Origin: Kalmanozyma brasiliensis GHG001
Taxonomy: Eukaryota > Basidiomycota > Ustilaginomycetes > Ustilaginales
Assembly (NCBI RefSeq): GCF_000497045.1
Contig: NW_015961959.1
Span: 434,001 to 498,000, forward strand
Length of the DNA stretch: 64,000 bases
Direction of reading: 5' to 3'
Under the pieces are notes generated by a model. It had not been told where the DNA came from, did not search any database, and saw only the letters and a program-made list of their open reading frames with translations. How positions within the stretch are numbered: the first letter of the stretch is position 1; each line of letters opens with the position of its first letter. Both the position numbers and the translations under genes were made by a program. Of the stretch, positions 54,857-64,000 are shown piece after piece.

Positions 54857-56262
54857 GGTTGCGGTTGGCCGAGATGCAAAATGGTGTATCAGCTCGAGAA
54901 GAAGAAGATAGGGCTGATACAGGGGTGTATGCGTCAAGAAACGGTAGAGGCTGGAGCAAAGAGCTTGTGGGGACGACTGTGGTGGTCACGGGTATCGACG
55001 AGATCGGGTATTGGGACGAAAAGTAAGAGGAGCGAGAGCGTAACAAAGGTGGAGCGAGAGCGTAACAAAGGTGGAGCGAGAGCGTAACAAAGGTGGAGCG
55101 AGAGCGTAACAAAGGTGGAGCGATGGAGAATGGGGAGGGTCGAAAGGTCAACTTGGAGAGACGATAGATAATACAGGAACGTGCCGGGTGGCGAGGTCTG
55201 GGCTAGTGAGAGATTGGCAGCGTGAGCTCGTGACGAGGACCCTTGAGCGAACCGCACGTGCGGCGCTACGGCGGCGGCAAAGTCACTGGCGATATGAGTG
55301 CTAGACACGGGACGGCTGCAGAAGGCGCAACCAGAGGGCTGCAGCAAGAGTGGTGCCTGATCGACAAGCCACGCAGCCAGCCTCGATTTGACGACTGCAT
55401 GTATTTGATCTGCATCAAAGGCTGCTGTCGTGCAACCATGTGTATCGTTTCGGCGCTGGGACCCGTCGGCAGCGATATACGGGGACGATACAAACACACT
55501 CCGAGCGCTGGGATTCAATAGAATGGCTCATGCAGACACTCAATTCCAGCTCAGAACGTCCTGCCAATCGAATCAGAAACGTTCCGTCCGAGTTGCCGAG
55601 ACTGTAAAGGCGCTAAGGCATCGTAACAATGAGACCGCAGACAGTCCAGAAGCATCTTTGCGGGCGGGTCACGAGATGATCATTGTTCGTGAGTCTGTGC
55701 GACACGAAGTGTTGCCGTCCGGGGATTGTCGAGGACGTCTGGGCTGGAGTGACGCCACTGCATCGCAATGGCAGCGACATACATCACTCCCAAAAGATAC
55801 AGGAGGAGACGTTGTGCAACAGCAAGGTTGAGGAATGCAACCATGTCTGTGCTGCGTGGTACGCGCTTTTTGACGTGCCTGCAGGTGATGTATGTTTCGG
55901 GTGCAGAGGTTCACAGAATGAGTGTGACATGTCAGCCCGCCGCCACGCTCCGTTGTAAACTTCGCGCTGCATTGCTGTGCAGATCCTTCGGCGTACATCA
56001 TTTACGCTTGGATCCCGTCGCTTGGCATGCAATGCGCTCGAGCTGCTCTCTTACCTTTGCTAGCGCCGCGGTTGATGCGCGCAGCGTCGATCAGTGCGCC
56101 CCTCAGACCCTGCGTAGCATGCAGATCCTTCTTCCGTGGAACATCTCTGGTCTGTGCGGAAAGTGGTTGCGAGATTGCAGCGTCTGACGGCTCCGCTCGG
56201 GCCCTTGCACACGCTGATGAACCTCAGGCTCCGATTTGGCTGCATGATCGAATTACAGCTGA
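54857..56262. other. Intergenic TIM21 / DPBB gene
   Basis: These 1.41 kb separate two minus-strand genes. The part next to the DPBB gene carries the four-copy 22-bp repeat. Open frames at 55430-56190 overlap on both strands and look random. No RNA gene was seen. Confidence 0.5.
55030..55123. repeat. 22-bp tandem repeat, four perfect copies plus a partial
   Basis: Copies start at 55030, 55052, 55074 and 55096, and a partial fifth ends at 55123. Each unit opens GAGCGAGAGCG and continues TAACAAAGGTG. All four full copies are identical, so the array is young or kept uniform. It lies 174-267 bp upstream of the start of the secreted DPBB gene, in its promoter or 5'UTR. On the minus strand each copy reads CACCTTTGTTACGCTC, with a CTTTGTT core that could be a protein-binding site (inference). 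Confidence 0.95.
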
Positions 56263-57582
56263 TCACCTTTGCACGTCGCCCGGCTTGCGAACGATCCACA
56301 CCCGCTGGCGCATGAACGCCTGCGAATTCGGAACATCGACGAAAAGCGTGCGGTACTGCAGAGTACCATCTTGGTCCTTGACCAGCTCTGCATGCACCTC
56401 GCCCGTGGACCACGTGCCGGGTTCGGAGGAGCGGCGAGACTTTGGTGCGGTCGGGGAGGTAAGGGTCGAGGTGATGGCCTCTGTTGAGCTTCGTACCACA
56501 CTGCCGATGCCGCCGAGGGCCGAGCTCCATGTTCGGCTCAGCACGTTATCCGATGGAGCATTCGCTTCTGCTCCGGATGATGAGGTGCTGGCGATAGAGC
56601 CGGCTTCTTTGTCGCCGTCAGCATCGTAATGCGACCCGAGGTCGACGCCGAGTTGCTCGCCGAGCCATTCTCCACCCTCCATGATCTTGCGACCTGTCCA
56701 CTTGCCTGCCTCGACGATCTCATACCGTGCCGTGTCCCAGATCGACCACTCCTCTCCCTTCTCCCGCGCTCCGATCCAGAATCGCAACAGCATCTTTTCC
56801 TCGCCTGTTCGCTCGTCCGTGAACGAGACCGAAGGCACCGAGCGGGACCGTCTCCTGTCCTTGACCGAGGGCGGGTTGAGCGGTGAGAAGTCGCTCGATC
56901 CACTCTCAACTGTGGGAGATGTGCGGAATCGATACGGCATCAAAAGGTGGTTGCCGATCTCTGCGCTCTTCTGTACGCGCTTGCATGCGTCTGCGTAGAT
57001 CACGGTGGGGCTGTTCTTGGCGAAGAGCTCGCTGGTGAGTGCATAGATGAGCACAAACGTCAGAGCGCCTCCGCCGAAGATGAGGGTTGCTCGAGATGAC
57101 TGGACAGTGGCACGTGCTACCTTTTGGCCCGTCTTCAGCTGCGACCATGGTTTGCCCTGCCCTGTGGCTCGATCTATGAGCGTGGGCTGCGAGCTGAGAC
57201 CACCGCCTGCAGAGAGTCCCGCCACGCCTAGGGGGATGCCACCTCCTCTTGATCCTGAGGCAGCGTCTAGCGCAGCTTCTGCGGTTGCATTGAAACGTGG
57301 GCGAGGTTGAGCTTCCGAGAGTGACGAAGAGGTTGACGAGGAGGTGGAGGCGCGCAGCTCGTCGAGGATCTGTCGCTGGTTGAAGGCTGCTTTCGACCCT
57401 TTAAGGCTGCTCGAGCTCGACTTGCCTTTGTCATCATTCCAGACCGTCGAGACATGGTAGCGACGATAGACGAACTTTTGAACATTGCTGGCCGATGCTG
57501 CTCGAGCCGAAAGTGCAAGCGGAAGTGAAGCTGTGCCAAGGAGGCGCAATGTCGGAGCCGTCATCGAGTGCGCCGCGGTCAT
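56263..57582 (-). CDS. TIM21: TIM23 complex subunit Tim21, with insert
   Basis: This is 439 codons from ATG at 57582 (next ATG at 57564), longer than yeast Tim21 (239). Tim21 links the TIM23 import complex to the TOM complex and to respiratory supercomplexes. A presequence and a Ser/Ala-rich region fill residues 1-~140. LKTGQKVARATVQSSRATLI leads into the membrane segment GGGALTFVLIYALTSELF near 175-192. The intermembrane domain follows: NSPTVIYADACKRVQKSAEI and LMPYRFRTSP, then MLLRFWIGAREKGEEWSIWD. A helical and Ser-rich insert of about 100 residues (~295-385) separates this from the last strands, GEVHAELVKDQDGTLQYRTL. It is divergent from the Yippee gene. Confidence 0.88.
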   Translation of the reverse strand: MTAAHSMTAPTLRLLGTASLPLALSARAASASNVQKFVYRRYHVSTVWNDDKGKSSSSSLKGSKAAFNQRQILDELRASTSSSTSSSLSEAQPRPRFNATAEAALDAASGSRGGGIPLGVAGLSAGGGLSSQPTLIDRATGQGKPWSQLKTGQKVARATVQSSRATLIFGGGALTFVLIYALTSELFAKNSPTVIYADACKRVQKSAEIGNHLLMPYRFRTSPTVESGSSDFSPLNPPSVKDRRRSRSVPSVSFTDERTGEEKMLLRFWIGAREKGEEWSIWDTARYEIVEAGKWTGRKIMEGGEWLGEQLGVDLGSHYDADGDKEAGSIASTSSSGAEANAPSDNVLSRTWSSALGGIGSVVRSSTEAITSTLTSPTAPKSRRSSEPGTWSTGEVHAELVKDQDGTLQYRTLFVDVPNSQAFMRQRVWIVRKPGDVQR

Positions 57583-58108
57583 GGTGGTGATACTGATCCG
57601 TGAGTGCGAAGGTAGACTTCCCCGGCGATTTTATGTGCTGGAGTCGGGCGCCTCGCTCTGTACTATCGACACGAAGAGCCGAGATCGTAGACAAGGAACA
57701 AGGAGGAAGAATGGTTTGAGCGTCGTTGAGAAGAGAGCTTTCTTTCTGACGCCGTGTGCCGAGCCAAATATTTCCGGCCGGCTCAAGCTTTGCTCCACAC
57801 TGAGCGAGTGGGCCTGAGCGCTAAGCCAAAATTATGGCTGAGTTGGCGGGGCATGGACCCTGAATGCTGTGAATGCAGCTTGGCTGTCATAAAAGGCCAG
57901 CCTCCCTCCTCCTCGACCTTATCTGCCAGCTCCAGCATCCTTCGAAGAGCACTGATCAAGCATCCTCACTCATACAGCAGCTCTGATCGCTCCTTCTCAC
58001 TCTCTCAGCGTCTCGAGCGATCTCTCCGCGTGTGCCTTCAGCCAGCCTTTACCTCCGCACCATCTACGGGAGCAGACCTGGGCCAACCGCCCTTGGACGC
58101 GAGTCAAG
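57583..58108. other. Divergent promoter TIM21 / Yippee gene
   Basis: This 526-bp region lies between divergent starts. Short CT-rich leader sequence precedes the Yippee ATG. Nothing further was seen. Confidence 0.5.
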
Positions 58109-58441
58109 ATGGGCATGACACACAAGGAATATCTCAGCGGCCAGCGCATCTTTGGTTGTAAGGACTGCAAGACTCACCTGACCACGATCGAGAATCTGGT
58201 CAGCCGCGCGTTCAACGGGCAGCATGGTCGAGCCTACCTCTTCGATTCGGTCACCAACATCAATCTAGGCAAGGCAGAGGATCGCCACATGACGACGGGG
58301 CTACACACGGTGCGAGATATCGCCTGCGTCAAATGCAAGACTACGCTCGGGTGGAAGTACGACAAGGCGTACGTGGCTGCCGAGAAGTACAAGGAGGGCA
58401 AATTCATCCTCGAGAAGGAGCTTACGGTCGACGTTCACTAG
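58109..58441 (+). CDS. Yippee-like zinc-binding protein
   Basis: This is 110 residues from ATG at 58109 (a second ATG two codons later). It is a full-length Yippee domain. The two CxxC zinc-binding pairs are visible, GCKDCKTHL near residues 15-23 and ACVKCKTTLGWKY near 72-84, with the conserved NGQHGRAYLFDSVTNI and TTGLHTVRDI between them. Yippee (YPEL) proteins are small, very conserved eukaryotic proteins; several act as GID/CTLH ligase-linked or spindle-associated factors, and the precise role in this organism is unknown. The length equals the usual ~110-120. No intron is found, which is unusual for the family but in keeping with this genome. Confidence 0.93.
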   Translation: MGMTHKEYLSGQRIFGCKDCKTHLTTIENLVSRAFNGQHGRAYLFDSVTNINLGKAEDRHMTTGLHTVRDIACVKCKTTLGWKYDKAYVAAEKYKEGKFILEKELTVDVH

Positions 58442-59940
58442 CTGCCTAGTGGGCCGTCAGAATCCATTACCCCACTCAACTGTCGACGATTTACCTTCAG
58501 CAGCCCTTGGACCAACACAAGTAGCACAGCAGGCAAGCCACGTTACGCACGATGACCGAAGAAGGTCCTCGCTTTGGAACGACGCGCTTCTGCCGTTTGG
58601 ATGCTTGCAGCGAGCTCGGCGCTGCCGCAGAGCGCAAGAGCTGTGAGGCCCGCAGGCCAAGCAGCAAAATCACCGCGCCCGACGTCCCGTCTACACACTT
58701 TCCTTCAAAGGTTACGGTCATCGCTCCTTCGACTCGCAACGATCTCTCGTCAGCAGAGGAAACACAAGACCCGCCTAATCAACGCTTTCGCCCCTCTTGT
58801 TTCAGTCGGCTTCGAGGATCGACGCTCCCGAAAGGCCAGACAAAAGCAGCAGCCGGAAGATTGCAACGATGACGCTCGATCAGTTCCTGCCACCCAAGAG
58901 TCCTCTGCAACTGCCGCTCGTCTCAGAGGCATCCTGTAATTTACACTGATCCTCAACCCCCTCGGAGCGGCATCATCTACTCGCCTGTATTGGCTTCATA
59001 TGGTCACACTGGAAGTTTGAAATCGAACGCTGTTTCCACCAGCTCGAGCGAGTGAGGTTGGATGGAGTGAGAATGCAGCGGCTCAGGGACGGAATCGGCT
59101 ATGGGATACGGCCAGGAATGGCCGCACACGCTGCACTGCCGCTCGCCTGACCTGCATGCTCGATGTGCTGCGAGTGAGGGCGTAGGTGTGCAAGGAAGGC
59201 ACGATCTGACAGGTGCTGCTGATTATAGCAGGCTAGCGTCCAAGCGAAAAAGGGGTCAAGGCTTGTTCGGCAGCGGGAAGAGTCTTGAACCATGCAGCAG
59301 CGCAGAGACGAGTCTTTGTCTTGCAGCAGCCCCCGAAAGAAGGGCAGAATCAAGGATCGACGACGAGCATTTCGCCAATTCAAATCGGATGCATGTCTTG
59401 AAATGGGATCGACAGGGCTGTCAAGCTTTTCAATCAATCCCGGCTTGGCAGCGTGGGACAGCATTTGAAATGCAACGGAGAGGAGAACGAATTTCCAAAC
59501 ACACACACATGAAGGGTGAAAATTCAAGACTGACACTGGTCAGATGCCTGACTCGCGTCACGACAGCAGATCAACACTCAGACAGTCCAACGCCGACGTG
59601 CCCCTTTGACAGCCTCGTCCTTGAGCAGACTGGGAAATCCTCTCGCCGTTTGCATGCCACTCTACCAGCAGGCAGCGGCAGCATGATGGTCGTCGTCTGA
59701 TGGTGAGAACCATCTCCACCATCATCATCACCACCAACTCTTACCCCTCTCCCTCCCCTTGCCTCGCGACCCGTGTCCGGAACTCGTCTCCTCCTCTCTT
59801 GTACAGCTCAGACCCTCTCTTTCCCATCCTTTCATTTGCTCGTCAGCATCCTCGTGTTCGTCCACCGCCCGCACGCAATTCTATCCTCCTACGCGACCAA
59901 AGCACCACCACCAACACTCTTCATTCATCGCACCGCAATC
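58442..59940. other. Intergenic Yippee gene / secreted protein gene
   Basis: These 1.50 kb separate two plus-strand genes. An open frame of 199 codons at 59101-59700 and shorter ones show no domain or signal peptide, and I do not count them. A CCATCATCATCATCACC microsatellite-like patch is near 59716. No RNA gene was recognised. Confidence 0.45.
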
Positions 59941-60912
59941 ATGAAGACCTTCTCCCTTTCCGCCGCCGCTGGCTCGCTCGCCGCCACGCTCCTCCTCCTC
60001 GGCTCGTCGGTAGCACCGGTTGCTGCCCAGTCCGCGGTCGCCAACGTCTCCGCCATCCCCTCCGACGTCTCGTCCGGCTGTCAGACATTCCTCTCCACCC
60101 TCAACTCGGACGCGCAGCTCAACGCGTGCACCAAGCCTCTCCTCACCGCTACCCAGTACTACGCGTCCAACTCAACCGATGCTGCCTCGCAGCTCGACCC
60201 TACGCTCGCCGACCTCTGCTCGAGCAACACCGGTTGCGACGCGGACATCATCCGTCAGCGACTGGACCAGTTCTGGCAGGCGTGCCACACAGACCTTCAG
60301 TCCGCCAACGCCGTCGTCCAGGCCATGTACGATAACCTGTACATGATCACTCCCTTGATCAACAGCATCTGCAGCAAGGATGACACCAACGAGTACTGTC
60401 TCAAGACGATTGCCAAGGCTGCGGCGTCCTCGTCTCGCACGCCCTCGCGTAGGTCTGTTGAGGATGACGAGGAGGAGGAGGAGGCGCCAGAAACGGTGGC
60501 TCAGCTCGACCGCAGGCAGTCGGCCGCTACCACCGGCCTTTACAACGAAACCCAATCCACCGGCGCAGCAAACACCAACGCCGCCTTCCTCTTCATCTCG
60601 TCCACATCCCCCAAGAGCATCCTCTGCTCCAAGTGCTCCCAGCAGATCCTCGCCAGCTACATCCGTTTCGAAACTTCGATTCCGTACGCCATCGGTCTGA
60701 GGACGTCGGCGATCCTCGCACCCCAGAGCGACATCTACAAGGCGGCCAAGACGGATTGTGGATTGGACTTTGTGGCGCAGGTCAACAAGATTGCTAACAC
60801 CACCCAGTTTGCTGCTGTTGTCAGTGGAGCGAGCTTTGCGGGTGCCGGGCGCGGCATGGCTGCTCTGGCCACGCTCGCTGCATCGGCGGTCGTTGCGCTC
60901 GTTGCTCTCTGA
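59941..60912 (+). CDS. Secreted Cys-containing protein with C-terminal GPI-type signal
   Basis: ATG at 59941 gives 323 residues. Residues 1-30 are a signal peptide (SAAAGSLAATLLLLGSSVAP, then VAAQS). The mature part has about ten Cys, with SSGCQTFLSTLNSDAQLNAC and FWQACHTDLQSANAVVQAMY typical of the fungal DUF7729-type secreted family. An acidic loop (DDEEEEEAP) and a dibasic site (LDRRQS) sit near 175-195, where Kex2-like processing could occur. The second half has two close Cys (SILCSKCSQQIL). The end, GMAALATLAASAVVALVAL, is a hydrophobic tail after a small-residue stretch, fitting GPI attachment. The DUF assignment is from memory and tentative; secretion is well supported by sequence. Confidence 0.75.
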   Translation: MKTFSLSAAAGSLAATLLLLGSSVAPVAAQSAVANVSAIPSDVSSGCQTFLSTLNSDAQLNACTKPLLTATQYYASNSTDAASQLDPTLADLCSSNTGCDADIIRQRLDQFWQACHTDLQSANAVVQAMYDNLYMITPLINSICSKDDTNEYCLKTIAKAAASSSRTPSRRSVEDDEEEEEAPETVAQLDRRQSAATTGLYNETQSTGAANTNAAFLFISSTSPKSILCSKCSQQILASYIRFETSIPYAIGLRTSAILAPQSDIYKAAKTDCGLDFVAQVNKIANTTQFAAVVSGASFAGAGRGMAALATLAASAVVALVAL

Positions 60913-61194
60913 GGAAGACACTTCGTGGAAGTGGGATGCGCGCTGCTGGCACGTTGTCATCCCCACCGAATGTCGTCCCTTTGCCAATCCATCGCTCTCT
61001 TTTGCACTGTTTCTTTCACACTTCGCTTCGCACTTCGGAACTCTTTCATCACGCAGGCTCGATCTCGATCGCCTCACCCCGCTTCGTTTTCTTTCGGTTG
61101 CTTCGTCCTTGTCCACTTGCTCTTATGTGTAATGGTTAACTTCAACCGTGTCTCTCTTCAGTGTGACTGATTCGTTGAGACTTGGAGGTGAAGG

Positions 61195-62691
61195 CTAGGT
61201 TGACACACCTGTACAAGCGAGCACCCCGTCATAGAGGCCCGAGACCAACAGTGTCCCAGTTCCGTCCTCCTCGTACGTATGATAGTAGGAACTCGCGCTG
61301 CTGGCCAGTCGCACCTCTTCTTTACCCATGACCACCGGCTCCCCTGTCGTCTGGAACAGCGTCCTCACATTCCACTCTTCGCTACTCGACAGGCTCATCT
61401 GCTGTGACGGTAGCGGGGCGTCGTCGACCCTCTCCTTGCCAGCTGAGGGGCGAATGCCGACGCTCCAACTCGGACTGGTCCTCCTCATCGGGTCGCGGGC
61501 CATAGCCATGAGTTTGAACGGTGCCGGATGACCCGTTGCCAGCAGCATTTCTTCTCCCTTTCCGGTGGAGAGAGCGAGGTTGTCAGGACGAAACGGCAGA
61601 TGGACCTTTGTGCGCAGCTGCAGGTTCCAGTTGGGGTGGATGTCGTACATGAAAACGCCTGGGTAGGTTGTCGAGGCGACGATGAGAGTGTCATGGGTGA
61701 CGACGAGACCGTTTGCGAAGGGCACGCCTTTCGCTACGACCCTCGCGTCGACGACTTCGCCCTCGTCGCCGTCGAGGGAGAAGTGAACGTGACTCACCCA
61801 GCCCAATGGCAGACCGAGCAGCGTTTCCGCTTGTGCTAGTCGCGCTGCCACCCATCGCACGCTCGCCGGTCTCGCCAAGCGCCGAAGCACCCAGCTCGGA
61901 GTGACGCGGGGCAGAACGTGCTCAAGCAGCGGCACCAGATGTGTACTCCATGGGCCCGGACGCCGCGCGAACAGGTGGTCGTTGCTGATCACAAAGCTGG
62001 ACCCGTCGAGCGCGTGAATCGAGTTGGGCGTGTGCGTTGCGAGCGGATGCACGATGCTTCTTTGCCACCTCGCCTGCCACCTTCCCTCCCCCGAAGGCGG
62101 GGACAGGCGGAAGAGCTCCACGCTCGAAGACTCGCTGCGATGGTTCACCACGAACAGGGTCAATCCCGTCGAGGTGCGGTGGACGGACAGGCCGAGTGGG
62201 TGAAATGTGCTGTTCGGGGGGAAGTCCACCAGGTCCACCGGCACAGCGCCTGCTCGTGGTGAGGAGGGCGATGTGGGGTAGGTGTATGTGAACAGCTGAC
62301 CACGAGGTAAGGGATCGGTCAGGGGACCCATGACGGTGTTCCACTGCGCTCGGCCCGCATCACAGCTGATGAGCGCCGTCGCCGTCTCGCCGTCGCCGCG
62401 AGGGATGAACTCGATGTCTTCGCAAAAGCGGAAAGAAGGCCCGCCACGGACGTTGAAGCATTCTGTCTGGCTCGATGTCGAGTTTCGTACCCAAAAGGCA
62501 GGCATGCGTGAGCCTGGGCCGAAGGCGCTCAGCAACCACCGCAGGTTGAGCAAGATCGGCGCAAGGAGGATAGCGAGGAGACCAAGCTTGATCGCTCGAT
62601 ACGTTGAGCTTGCGGACGAGACTGGGCCGTCTTGAGGTCGACCTTGAAGTTGGTCCGCAACGCGCTGCTTGTCCAGATCTGCGGACGGCAT
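61195..62691 (-). CDS. Paraoxonase/arylesterase-like membrane protein
   Basis: This is 498 residues from ATG at 62691. A membrane segment near residues 35-58 (AIKLGLLAILLAPILLNLRW) suggests a type II signal anchor with the rest outside the cytosol. The remainder resembles the six-bladed propeller of the paraoxonase/SMP-30 group: FCEDIEFIPRGDGETATALI, VHPLATHTPNSIHALDGSSF followed by VISNDHLF, and GVPFANGLVVTHDTLIVAST. The Asn and Asp in NSIHALDGSSFVISNDH and ANGLVV sit where calcium ligands are found in paraoxonases. Several Asn-x-Ser/Thr sites suggest glycosylation. Lactonase or esterase activity is inference. The stop is 282 bp from the convergent secreted-protein gene. Confidence 0.72.
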   Translation of the reverse strand: MPSADLDKQRVADQLQGRPQDGPVSSASSTYRAIKLGLLAILLAPILLNLRWLLSAFGPGSRMPAFWVRNSTSSQTECFNVRGGPSFRFCEDIEFIPRGDGETATALISCDAGRAQWNTVMGPLTDPLPRGQLFTYTYPTSPSSPRAGAVPVDLVDFPPNSTFHPLGLSVHRTSTGLTLFVVNHRSESSSVELFRLSPPSGEGRWQARWQRSIVHPLATHTPNSIHALDGSSFVISNDHLFARRPGPWSTHLVPLLEHVLPRVTPSWVLRRLARPASVRWVAARLAQAETLLGLPLGWVSHVHFSLDGDEGEVVDARVVAKGVPFANGLVVTHDTLIVASTTYPGVFMYDIHPNWNLQLRTKVHLPFRPDNLALSTGKGEEMLLATGHPAPFKLMAMARDPMRRTSPSWSVGIRPSAGKERVDDAPLPSQQMSLSSSEEWNVRTLFQTTGEPVVMGKEEVRLASSASSYYHTYEEDGTGTLLVSGLYDGVLACTGVST

Positions 62692-63188
62692 CCTCTCAGG
62701 GAAGGGGTGACCTTGTCTAGTGGTGGTCGGATCTCAACATTGACCATCGCGGTTCTTCTCGGATTGCGCGCTGGCTCATGCGCACAAATCAACGTCCGTA
62801 CACGCTTGTTCACACTAGACACCTCACGCGCAACAGTTTCTGGGTCAATGTGCAGATGGATTGCTTTTTTGGGAACGACCCCCAAGCCGATATGTAGGGT
62901 GGAGAGGGGTAGTATCGTACATGCGAGGGAAGTCGTAGAGGTTGCCTACGGTGACCACCGCGAGGCGGAGAGGGGATGATAGGAGATGCTGCTGTCGTCA
63001 ACGGGCGACGACGAGCAGATGCATAGTATGCAGGCGACAAGAAGCTGACTGTCTCAGAAGAGAAGAGCCGGTGTGCCGAGTGTGATGATGGGTGGGGCGA
63101 TGACAAGAGAATGTGCGCGAGACTGTAGAGAAACAAGTACTAAGAAACAAGAGAGCAGAAAGGAACAACAAACCAATGCTGAACCCAT
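62692..63188. other. Intergenic eL19 / paraoxonase-like gene
   Basis: This 497-bp spacer between minus-strand genes holds the eL19 3'UTR and the promoter of the paraoxonase-like gene. Nothing else was recognised. Confidence 0.5.
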
Positions 63189-63776
63189 TTACTTCTTCTC
63201 CTCGGCCTCGTTCTCGACAGCGATGATGGCAGCACGCTTCTCGAGGACACGCTGAGCACGGCGCTCGCGCATGGCCTTGTTGCGCATACGACGAGCCTCC
63301 ATCTGGTCGGACAGGTGCTTGGATCGGGCAGCCTCGGCCTTGGCCTTGTGGATGTGCTCCATGAGGACACGCTTGTTCTTGAAAACGTTACCCTTGGACT
63401 TGAGGTAGAGCTCGTGGTACAGGTGCTTGTCAATCTTGCCAGACTCGCGGTACTTGCGCAAGAGACGGCGGAGGACACGCTGGCGTCGCATCCACATGAC
63501 CTTGGTGGGCATACGGGCCTCCGAGGAACCCTTGCGGTGACCCTGTCCGGTACCACGGCCGGCACGCTTGGCAGCGGCGGTGGCGCGGGCACGCGATCGC
63601 GAGCCGCCGACGACGGGCTTGCGGATGATCTGACCGTCGCGGATGAGCTTGCGGATGTTGGCACGCGAGTTGGCGTTGCCAATGTCGTTCTGCTCGGCGG
63701 GGTCGAGCCAGACCTTGCGCTTACCGCATCCGAGGACCGAGGCCGCGAGACGCTTCTGTGTTCGAAGGTTGACCAT
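63189..63776 (-). CDS. RPL19: Cytosolic ribosomal protein eL19
   Basis: ATG at 63776 gives 195 residues, the usual length. The start [20 protein letters not shown] is diagnostic. [20 protein letters not shown], the basic [20 protein letters not shown] stretch and [20 protein letters not shown] follow, then a long charged C-terminal helix ending EAEEKK. eL19 belongs to the 60S subunit and makes a bridge to the 40S subunit. Many fungi have an intron right after the ATG; here the coding sequence runs on from the ATG without a break. A pyrimidine tract and a CCCACAG string lie just upstream, so an intron in the 5'UTR is possible. Confidence 0.97.
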   Translation of the reverse strand: MVNLRTQKRLAASVLGCGKRKVWLDPAEQNDIGNANSRANIRKLIRDGQIIRKPVVGGSRSRARATAAAKRAGRGTGQGHRKGSSEARMPTKVMWMRRQRVLRRLLRKYRESGKIDKHLYHELYLKSKGNVFKNKRVLMEHIHKAKAEAARSKHLSDQMEARRMRNKAMRERRAQRVLEKRAAIIAVENEAEEKK

Positions 63777-64000
63777 CTTGATGACTGTGGGTGGTGATGA
63801 TGATGGAAGAGCGGAGAAAGAAAAGGTCAGATATGTGTGCGCCAAATATTGCAAGGGACTCCGTATCTGCGTGCTCCGAGACTCCTGCTGTTGATGAAGG
63901 TGATTGTGTTGGTCGATGGTCGATGTCGCTAGGTCTGCCGACGAGTCGAGATTGCATAGCAGGCGCCGTGCGAATGCGCAAAGCGGTACATGAAAGCAAA
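63777..64000 (-). promoter_or_regulatory. RPL19 upstream region (partial)
   Basis: The 224 bp before the eL19 start read TCTGACCTTTTCTTTCTCC and a CATCATCATCACCACCCACAG on the minus strand, a pyrimidine-rich stretch ending in an acceptor-like AG about 8 nt before the ATG. It fits a 5'UTR intron end or a pyrimidine-rich ribosomal-protein leader. The window ends before any donor could be assigned. Confidence 0.4.

Noticed and set aside
55243..55831. Open frames upstream of the 22-bp repeat.
   Set aside because: They are short, overlapping and unlike any protein. The repeat unit is not a multiple of three, so the array is not a coding repeat.
59101..59700. A 199-codon plus-strand frame between the Yippee and secreted-protein genes.
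   Set aside because: There is no signal peptide, domain or conserved-looking segment, and opposing frames are equally long.

Overview
This window is nuclear DNA from a fungus. The evidence is fungal-type genes throughout: an Aur1-type IPC synthase, HAM1-like and Iml1 proteins, fungal Tim21/Pam18, eL19 and a V-ATPase B subunit. Spliceosomal introns are few and short, with GTAAGT, GTGAGT or GTGCGT donors. The long, GC-rich, mostly uninterrupted reading frames (Iml1 1,825 codons, OGT-like 2,126 codons) together with an O-GlcNAc-transferase-like gene point to a basidiomycete, most likely a smut-type Ustilaginomycotina yeast. That placement is inference from style; no species marker was read. I see no transposon, CRISPR array, rRNA or convincing tRNA, and no sign of a secondary-metabolite or other dedicated gene cluster.

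Layout. 1-5 kb: 3' part of a ribosomal-L1-fold nucleolar protein, a VAP/Scs2 ER tether whose coding sequence starts in two micro-exons, and a DUF4336 protein. 5.8-19 kb: a membrane-anchored ATP-grasp protein converging on Iml1 (GATOR1/SEACIT), then Aur1 and a HAM1-like lipid-binding-fold protein. 20-25 kb: NatC catalytic subunit Naa30, a disordered hypothetical protein and a PLP aminotransferase. 25-35 kb: a small probably N-myristoylated membrane protein, EF-hand-bearing mitochondrial glycerol-3-phosphate dehydrogenase, V-ATPase B subunit, Imp4, bL28m and a PIN-domain protein. 37-48 kb: Sec23, Pam18/Tim14 and a very large OGT/SPINDLY-type GT41 protein. 47.8-64 kb: a WD40 protein, mitochondrial citrate synthase, the Bet1 SNARE, a secreted double-psi beta-barrel protein, Tim21, a Yippee protein, a GPI-type secreted protein, a paraoxonase-like membrane protein and ribosomal protein eL19.

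The genes are mostly housekeeping and do not form one pathway. Themes recur: mitochondrial function (Gut2, Cit1, Pam18, Tim21, bL28m), the early secretory route and membranes (Sec23, Bet1, VAP, Aur1, V-ATPase), and nucleolar/ribosomal functions (L1-fold protein, Imp4, eL19). Many neighbours converge with 66-220 bp between stop codons.

I did not find a clear new multi-gene system. The items most worth a second look are the OGT-like protein with a low-complexity block inside its catalytic C-lobe, the membrane-anchored ATP-grasp protein of unknown substrate, the micro-exon start of the VAP gene, the four-copy 22-bp repeat upstream of the secreted DPBB gene, and coding-like sequence between CIT1 and BET1 that I could not resolve.
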